Of a stretch of 64,000 nt of DNA, positions 59,875 to 64,000 are shown piece after piece. The stretch's first letter is position 1, and each line of letters opens with the position of its first letter. Origin of the DNA: Halohasta litorea (GTDB lineage: Archaea; Halobacteriota; Halobacteria; Halobacteriales; Haloferacaceae); assembly GCF_024494645.1 (NCBI RefSeq), contig NZ_JANHDJ010000002.1, forward strand, positions 434,001 through 498,000. Direction: 5' to 3'. Below the pieces are notes generated by a model, which saw only the letters and a program-made list of their open reading frames with translations, ran no database searches and was not told the origin of the DNA. The position numbers and the translations under genes were made by a program.

Positions 59875-60824
59875 GTTCAGAACAACAGCAACAGGCGGAG
59901 ATCCCGCCACTAACCGAAGGTATCGCCCCCGGAACAGCCACCGATCCGGAAGTCGGTAGTGACACCCCTGCGACGGTGACAGTCGACGGAATCGATGTGT
60001 CTCTCGACGCCGGGTCGACACTGCTCGACGCAGTCGACCGAATCGAGACCGACGACTACGTCCCCGCGCTCTGCCACTATGGCAGACAGGAGATCGGCCC
60101 CCGAAGCGAGTGTCGGACCTGCATGGTCGAGACGGAGAACTACGGCATCGTCCCCGCCTGTAGTTTCCCGGCCAAGGACGGGATGACGATTCGGACCGCG
60201 GCAAGCGAGGCCGCCGAGGCACGCGACGTGAACCTCGATTTGGTCCTGTCTGACCACAATCTGCGCTGTACGACCTGTGGGAAAAACGGCCGGTGTGAGC
60301 TCCAGGATGCCTCGATCGAAAACGAGGTCGAGGAACCACGCTATGGCGTGCTCGACGACCGCGACGAGTACGAACCGCTCGACGATTCCTCGGATTTCAT
60401 TCAGATCGACCGCAACAAGTGTATCCTCTGTAACCGCTGCGTGGAGGCCTGCAACGACGTCCAGGTCGAGGGCGTCCTCCGGATCGAAGGCACCGGGAAA
60501 GACACCCGGATCGGCTTCCAGAACGACGCGGAGACGATGGCCGACTCAACGTGTGTCTCCTGTGGCCACTGCGTGACCGTCTGTCCGACCGGCGCACTCG
60601 TCGAAAAGGGCATCGAGGACGCCACGACGATTCCACTTCCTGGATTCACCCAGAAGAACTCCATTGGCAAAACCTACGAACCCACCGAGCACGCCACGGG
60701 TCCGATGACTCCCAAAAAACGAGCCGAAGGGACGGAAACGAACTCCCCCAAGGCCAACCCGGATACTGAGACAGTCGACGTAGACGTCTGGGATGACGCC
60801 TCCAGCGGGGGTGAGTGGCCATGA
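59871..60824 (+). CDS. 2Fe-2S/4Fe-4S electron-transfer subunit (NuoG/HoxU-like)
   Basis: A 317-residue protein. An N-terminal 2Fe-2S ferredoxin fold (about 35-115) has 'ALCHYGRQEIGPRSECRTCMVE'. The His/Cys cluster region 'DHNLRCTTCGKNGRCELQ' (about 125-142) follows, then a 2x4Fe-4S ferredoxin domain with 'CILCNRCVEACNDVQ' (about 183-197) and 'CVSCGHCVTVCPTGAL' (about 227-242). The C-terminal tail is acidic. This is the electron-carrier subunit linking the molybdenum subunit to the flavoprotein. Its ATG overlaps the previous stop and its stop overlaps the next ATG. Confidence 0.92.
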   Translation: MSSEQQQQAEIPPLTEGIAPGTATDPEVGSDTPATVTVDGIDVSLDAGSTLLDAVDRIETDDYVPALCHYGRQEIGPRSECRTCMVETENYGIVPACSFPAKDGMTIRTAASEAAEARDVNLDLVLSDHNLRCTTCGKNGRCELQDASIENEVEEPRYGVLDDRDEYEPLDDSSDFIQIDRNKCILCNRCVEACNDVQVEGVLRIEGTGKDTRIGFQNDAETMADSTCVSCGHCVTVCPTGALVEKGIEDATTIPLPGFTQKNSIGKTYEPTEHATGPMTPKKRAEGTETNSPKANPDTETVDVDVWDDASSGGEWP

Positions 60825-63187
60825 GCAACAACCGACAGAACGCGACAGACGACCAGCTGGATGGCGTCGCGGGCTACATGCAGCAGGCCAAACAGCAGGC
60901 GCTCAAAAACGTCGAGCAAGTCGCCGAGGGGGTGGCCGCCGACACGCTCTCGGAGGGCAAACTGTTCGAGATCGCTACCTCGATCGGCGACAAACGCCTC
61001 GAAGAGTTGACCGTCGAGGACACGACCTGCGGCTACTGTGCGGTCGGCTGCCGGTTCGATCTCTACTCCGACGGCGAGGAGATCCTCGCGGCCCGACCGA
61101 CCGCCGAGGAAGATGCCCCGGTCAACGGTATCTCGACGTGCGTCAAGGGAAAATTCGGCTACAATTTCGTCAACTCCGACGACCGACTTACCAGCCCGCT
61201 GGTCCGCGATGAGAACGGCGAGTTCCGCGAAGCGACGTGGGACGAAGCATACTCGCGTGTGGTCGAGGGGTTCGATAGGATTCGAGACGACCACGGCGCA
61301 GAATCGCTGTCGCTGATCGCCTCCTCGAAGGCGACCAACGAGGAAAACTACCTGATGGGCAAGTTCGCCCGGCAGGTGCTCGGCACCAACAGCGTCGACA
61401 ACTGTAACCGCCTGTGTCACTCCTCGACGGTCGCTGGCCTCGCCCAATCGTACGGCTACGGCGCGGCCTCTGTCAGCACTGAGGACCTCGAAATCGCCGA
61501 TTGCATCTTGCTTACGGGATCGAACACGACCGAAGCTCACCCCGTCCTCGCAACGCGAATCAAACAGAACGTCCGAGACGGTGCTGACCTCTTGGTCTTC
61601 GATCCCCGAGAGGTACAGATCGCCGAGTACGCCACCCAGTACAGCCGGATCAAGCCGGGGTACGACGCGGTCTGGATCAACGGGCTCATCCGGCACATCA
61701 TCAACAACGACCTCTACGACAAGGAGTTCGTGGAAAACCGGGTCACCGGCTACGAGCCCGAGGAAGCACCCGACCACGAGGCGGCCGACGACCGCGAAGA
61801 GCGCGTCGACAAACGCGAGACCGGCTTCGAGGCCGTCAAAGAATCGGTCCAGGAGTTCACCCCCGAGGTCGTCGAGGAAGTCACGGGCGTCCCCCACGAG
61901 GAGGTCGTCTCGGCCGCCGAGACGATCGCGGCGGCCGACGCCTGTGTGTTCGGCTGGACGCTCGGGCTGACCGAACACTCCCACGGCACCGAGAACGTGC
62001 TGGCGATGGCGAACCTCGCGGCGATCACCGGCAACCTCGGGAAGCCCGGCGCAGGCGTCTCGCCGTTCCGCGGGCAGAACAACGTCCAGGGTGGCGGCGG
62101 CGATATGGGACCGCTCCCTGACAACTTCCCGGGCTATCAGGACATCGCGGATGACGAACTCCGTGCGAAGTTCGAAGACGCCTGGGACTGCGAGATTTCC
62201 CCGGAGTACGGCTACTACACGACCCAGATGTTCCTCGCCGCGGATCGGGGTGACATCCGCGGGATGTACATCATCGGCGAGAACGCGGCACTCTCGGAGC
62301 CGGGTGTCAACCACGCCGAGCAAGTCCTATCCGACCTCGATTTCCTCGTCGTCCAGGACCTCTTCGTCAACGAAACCGCCCAGTACGCCGACGTCGTTCT
62401 TCCGGCCTGTAGTTTCGTCGAAAAGACGGGTACCTTCACCAACACCGACCGAACCGTCCAGATGGTCAAGCAGGTGATGGAGCCGAAGGGCGATTCGCGG
62501 CCCGACTGGGAGATCCTCCAGGATCTCGCCAACCGAATGGGCAGAGAGTGGGACTACGAGTCGAGCGCCGAGATCATGGAGGAGGTGAACTCGGTGACGC
62601 CGATCTACGGCGGGATGACCCACGAGCGGATCGAGGCCGAAGGCGGCCTCCAGTGGCCCTGTTGGGACGAAGACCATCCCGGAACGAAACGCCTCTATGA
62701 GGAGCAGTTCAACACGGACAACGGCAAGGCGAACCTCCAGGCGGTCGGTTACAGCGAACCCGCCGAGACGCCGGACTCGGAGTACCCGCTGTCGCTGACG
62801 ACCGGCCGCGTGCTGTATCAGTACCACACCGGCACAATGACCCACCGCTCGGACGGGATGATGCAGTACACGCCCAGCGACTTCGTCGAGGTCCACCCCG
62901 AGACGGCCGGGGAGTTCGACATCGAGAGCGGCGAAATGGTCACAATCGAATCACGCCGCGGCGAGATCGTCGTTCCGGCACAGGTGACGGATCGCGTTGG
63001 TCCTGACACGGTCTTCGTCCCGATCCATTTCGCCGAGAGCGCGGTCAACCGGCTGACCGATGAGGAACATCTCGACCCTGCCGCGGCGACACCGGAGTAC
63101 AAGGTGTCGGCCGTGCGCATCAGCCCCGCCGACGGGACCGCCGAGCCGATCGAGGCTGCCGATATCGAAGCCGCGGGGGATGATTGA
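60821..63187 (+). CDS. Molybdopterin-dependent formate dehydrogenase, catalytic subunit
   Basis: A 788-residue protein from ATG 60821. An N-terminal helical extension (1-65) precedes the 4Fe-4S motif 'TTCGYCAVGCRF' (about 68-79). The FdhF-like core follows, with the Mo ligand Cys in 'NRLCHSSTVAGL' near 205; Cys is used, not selenocysteine. 'GSNTTEAHPV' near 233, 'GRGIYMIG'-like blocks and the C-terminal pterin-binding 'TGRVLYQYHTGTMTHRSDGM' near 653 complete it. It oxidises formate or reduces CO2 within a soluble complex with the two preceding proteins. No Tat signal was seen, so it is cytoplasmic. Confidence 0.92.
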   Translation: MSNNRQNATDDQLDGVAGYMQQAKQQALKNVEQVAEGVAADTLSEGKLFEIATSIGDKRLEELTVEDTTCGYCAVGCRFDLYSDGEEILAARPTAEEDAPVNGISTCVKGKFGYNFVNSDDRLTSPLVRDENGEFREATWDEAYSRVVEGFDRIRDDHGAESLSLIASSKATNEENYLMGKFARQVLGTNSVDNCNRLCHSSTVAGLAQSYGYGAASVSTEDLEIADCILLTGSNTTEAHPVLATRIKQNVRDGADLLVFDPREVQIAEYATQYSRIKPGYDAVWINGLIRHIINNDLYDKEFVENRVTGYEPEEAPDHEAADDREERVDKRETGFEAVKESVQEFTPEVVEEVTGVPHEEVVSAAETIAAADACVFGWTLGLTEHSHGTENVLAMANLAAITGNLGKPGAGVSPFRGQNNVQGGGGDMGPLPDNFPGYQDIADDELRAKFEDAWDCEISPEYGYYTTQMFLAADRGDIRGMYIIGENAALSEPGVNHAEQVLSDLDFLVVQDLFVNETAQYADVVLPACSFVEKTGTFTNTDRTVQMVKQVMEPKGDSRPDWEILQDLANRMGREWDYESSAEIMEEVNSVTPIYGGMTHERIEAEGGLQWPCWDEDHPGTKRLYEEQFNTDNGKANLQAVGYSEPAETPDSEYPLSLTTGRVLYQYHTGTMTHRSDGMMQYTPSDFVEVHPETAGEFDIESGEMVTIESRRGEIVVPAQVTDRVGPDTVFVPIHFAESAVNRLTDEEHLDPAAATPEYKVSAVRISPADGTAEPIEAADIEAAGDD

Positions 63188-63189
63188 TC

Positions 63190-63933
63190 ATGGCCGAGCC
63201 AACCGACTCCTACCCCCAGACCGCCACCAATCGAGCCCGGAAGAACGGCGACGCGGGCGATGGGGATGGCCAGGCCGCCATCCAGGACGCCCTCGCAACG
63301 AACGGCGAGCCCCTCGCGGCGCTGATAAACAACAGCGACGAGTTCGAGAACGCCCTCGAAACGGCGATTCTCGTCATCGCCAGCACGGACGACGAGGAAC
63401 TCGACGAGATCACCGACTCGACAGCAAACCTCGTGGCGGCTGCCGATGGGCTCTCGACCGACGACGCAGCCGCGTTGGCTACCGAGCTCGGTGAGAACGC
63501 CGACGAGCTTTCGGCGTCACTGGAGACCGTGGTCGCACTGCAGCAGGCGGGCCACCTCGATGACCTCGCTGCCCTCGTAACGGCGTTCACCGAATCGCTC
63601 TCGCCGGACGACATCGAGGCGCTGTCGGCGCTGCTCTCGGAGAACGGCCCCGAACTCGTCGACGCACTCGACACTGTGCTTGAACTCCAGCGGGAGGGAC
63701 AGCTCGAAGCCCTCGTCGGGACGGCCACGACGCTCTCGGCCATCGAGATCGACGAGGACGCAGTAGACGGAATGAACGACTTCTTGGGGGCGATCGGCGA
63801 GGCCCGCCGCGACTCGGAGCCGGTCGGACTCCGCGGAACGGTTCGCCATCTCAAAAGTCGAGATCTCAGAGCCGGAGTCGGCTATCTCCTCGCACTCCTG
63901 AAAGCACAGGGCCGCAGACTCAGGCTCGGCTAA
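63190..63933 (+). CDS. DUF1641 protein of the formate dehydrogenase operon
   Basis: A 247-residue, mostly helical, very acidic protein from ATG 63190 (a TTG at 63184 was rejected). The family core 'GLRGTVRHLKSRDLRAGVGYLLALLKAQG' lies near the C-terminus. Several repeats of the 'LSxDDxxALxxLLxENGPELVDALDTVLELQ' type precede it. DUF1641 genes frequently follow fdh-type genes; their role is unknown, possibly in assembly or as a small subunit. It follows the catalytic subunit by 2 nt. Confidence 0.85.
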   Translation: MAEPTDSYPQTATNRARKNGDAGDGDGQAAIQDALATNGEPLAALINNSDEFENALETAILVIASTDDEELDEITDSTANLVAAADGLSTDDAAALATELGENADELSASLETVVALQQAGHLDDLAALVTAFTESLSPDDIEALSALLSENGPELVDALDTVLELQREGQLEALVGTATTLSAIEIDEDAVDGMNDFLGAIGEARRDSEPVGLRGTVRHLKSRDLRAGVGYLLALLKAQGRRLRLG

Positions 63934-63944
63934 CATCGTCACTG

Positions 63945-64000
63945 TGAGCGACAATCCACCACCCCAACCGTCGGTCTGTCCGCTCTGTGCGGTCGGCTGT
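63945..64000 (+). CDS. Start of a Cys-rich (4Fe-4S/molybdopterin-type) protein, truncated
   Basis: A frame from GTG 63945 to the window end encodes 19 residues ending in VCPLCAVGC. This is the N-terminal CxxCxxxC pattern typical of the first 4Fe-4S cluster of molybdopterin oxidoreductases. It lies 11 nt after the DUF1641 stop in the same direction. A second catalytic-type subunit may follow, but only the beginning is visible. Confidence 0.5.

Noticed and set aside
1-64000. CRISPR array, rRNA genes, riboswitches, replication origin
   Set aside because: No regularly spaced repeats, rRNA-like sequence, known riboswitch core or orc1/cdc6 gene with origin repeats could be recognised.

Overview
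The window looks like haloarchaeal chromosome (class Halobacteria). It is GC-rich, and its proteins are strongly acidic (Asp/Glu-rich) with few Lys. Coding starts often lie 25-30 nt downstream of a TATA-like element, as in leaderless transcripts. Typically haloarchaeal families are present: HalOD1, DUF7344 and DUF7563-type small proteins, PGF-CTERM surface proteins, a two-domain UspA and an ADP-forming acyl-CoA synthetase. No rRNA, CRISPR array or intact insertion sequence was seen. One tRNA (Val, CAC) is present.

Region 1 (about 1-30,950) is a cell-surface polysaccharide or glycan locus. It holds a membrane protein cut by the window edge, a Wzx-type flippase, two Gfo/Idh/MocA dehydrogenases, a DegT-type aminotransferase and two nucleotide-sugar dehydrogenases. 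One of these dehydrogenases keeps all catalytic residues and the other has lost them. There is also a left-handed beta-helix acyltransferase, a GT2 glycosyltransferase, an AlkP-superfamily hydrolase, two FemAB/GNAT-like transferases, three NodB-type deacetylases, a formyltransferase, a DUF1616 membrane protein and two tandem PGF-CTERM surface proteins. GlmS and GlmM at the right end would supply the amino-sugar precursor. The set 6-dehydrogenase, 3-dehydrogenase, 3-aminotransferase and N-acetyltransferase matches the Wbp pathway to UDP-2,3-diacetamido-uronic acid. A directional motif (consensus ATAACAAAGC) precedes twelve transcription units here, always reading toward the gene, on both strands. 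I saw no comparable placement in the remaining 37 kb. Two DUF7344 membrane-anchored wHTH proteins lie near the ends of the locus.

Region 2 (31-43.8 kb) is transport. It contains a PadR regulator, a secreted COG1361/CARDB-like protein paired with an RND/MMPL exporter, a wHTH regulator with an operator-like palindrome, a DMT transporter, and a TAXI-TRAP system (binding protein, DUF1850, fused permease) followed by a D-glutamate-cyclase-like gene.

Region 3 (43.8-52.2 kb) is mixed housekeeping. It contains tRNA-Val, a small gene with two DtxR-like boxes, a cobalamin adenosyltransferase, a thioesterase, an ADP-forming acyl-CoA synthetase, a frameshifted SDR gene, a permease carrying two YHS metal-binding domains, and UspA.

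Region 4 (52.2-58.3 kb) is an AT-richer islet bounded by IS6-family remnants. It carries DhaK without DhaL or DhaM, a class I aldolase, a glycerol kinase-like FGGY kinase and a HAD phosphatase. This suggests acquired triose/polyol metabolism.

Region 5 (58.3 kb to the end) is a formate dehydrogenase-type operon: a NuoF-like subunit, a 2Fe-2S/4Fe-4S subunit, a molybdopterin catalytic subunit and DUF1641. The start of a further Cys-rich protein is cut by the window edge.
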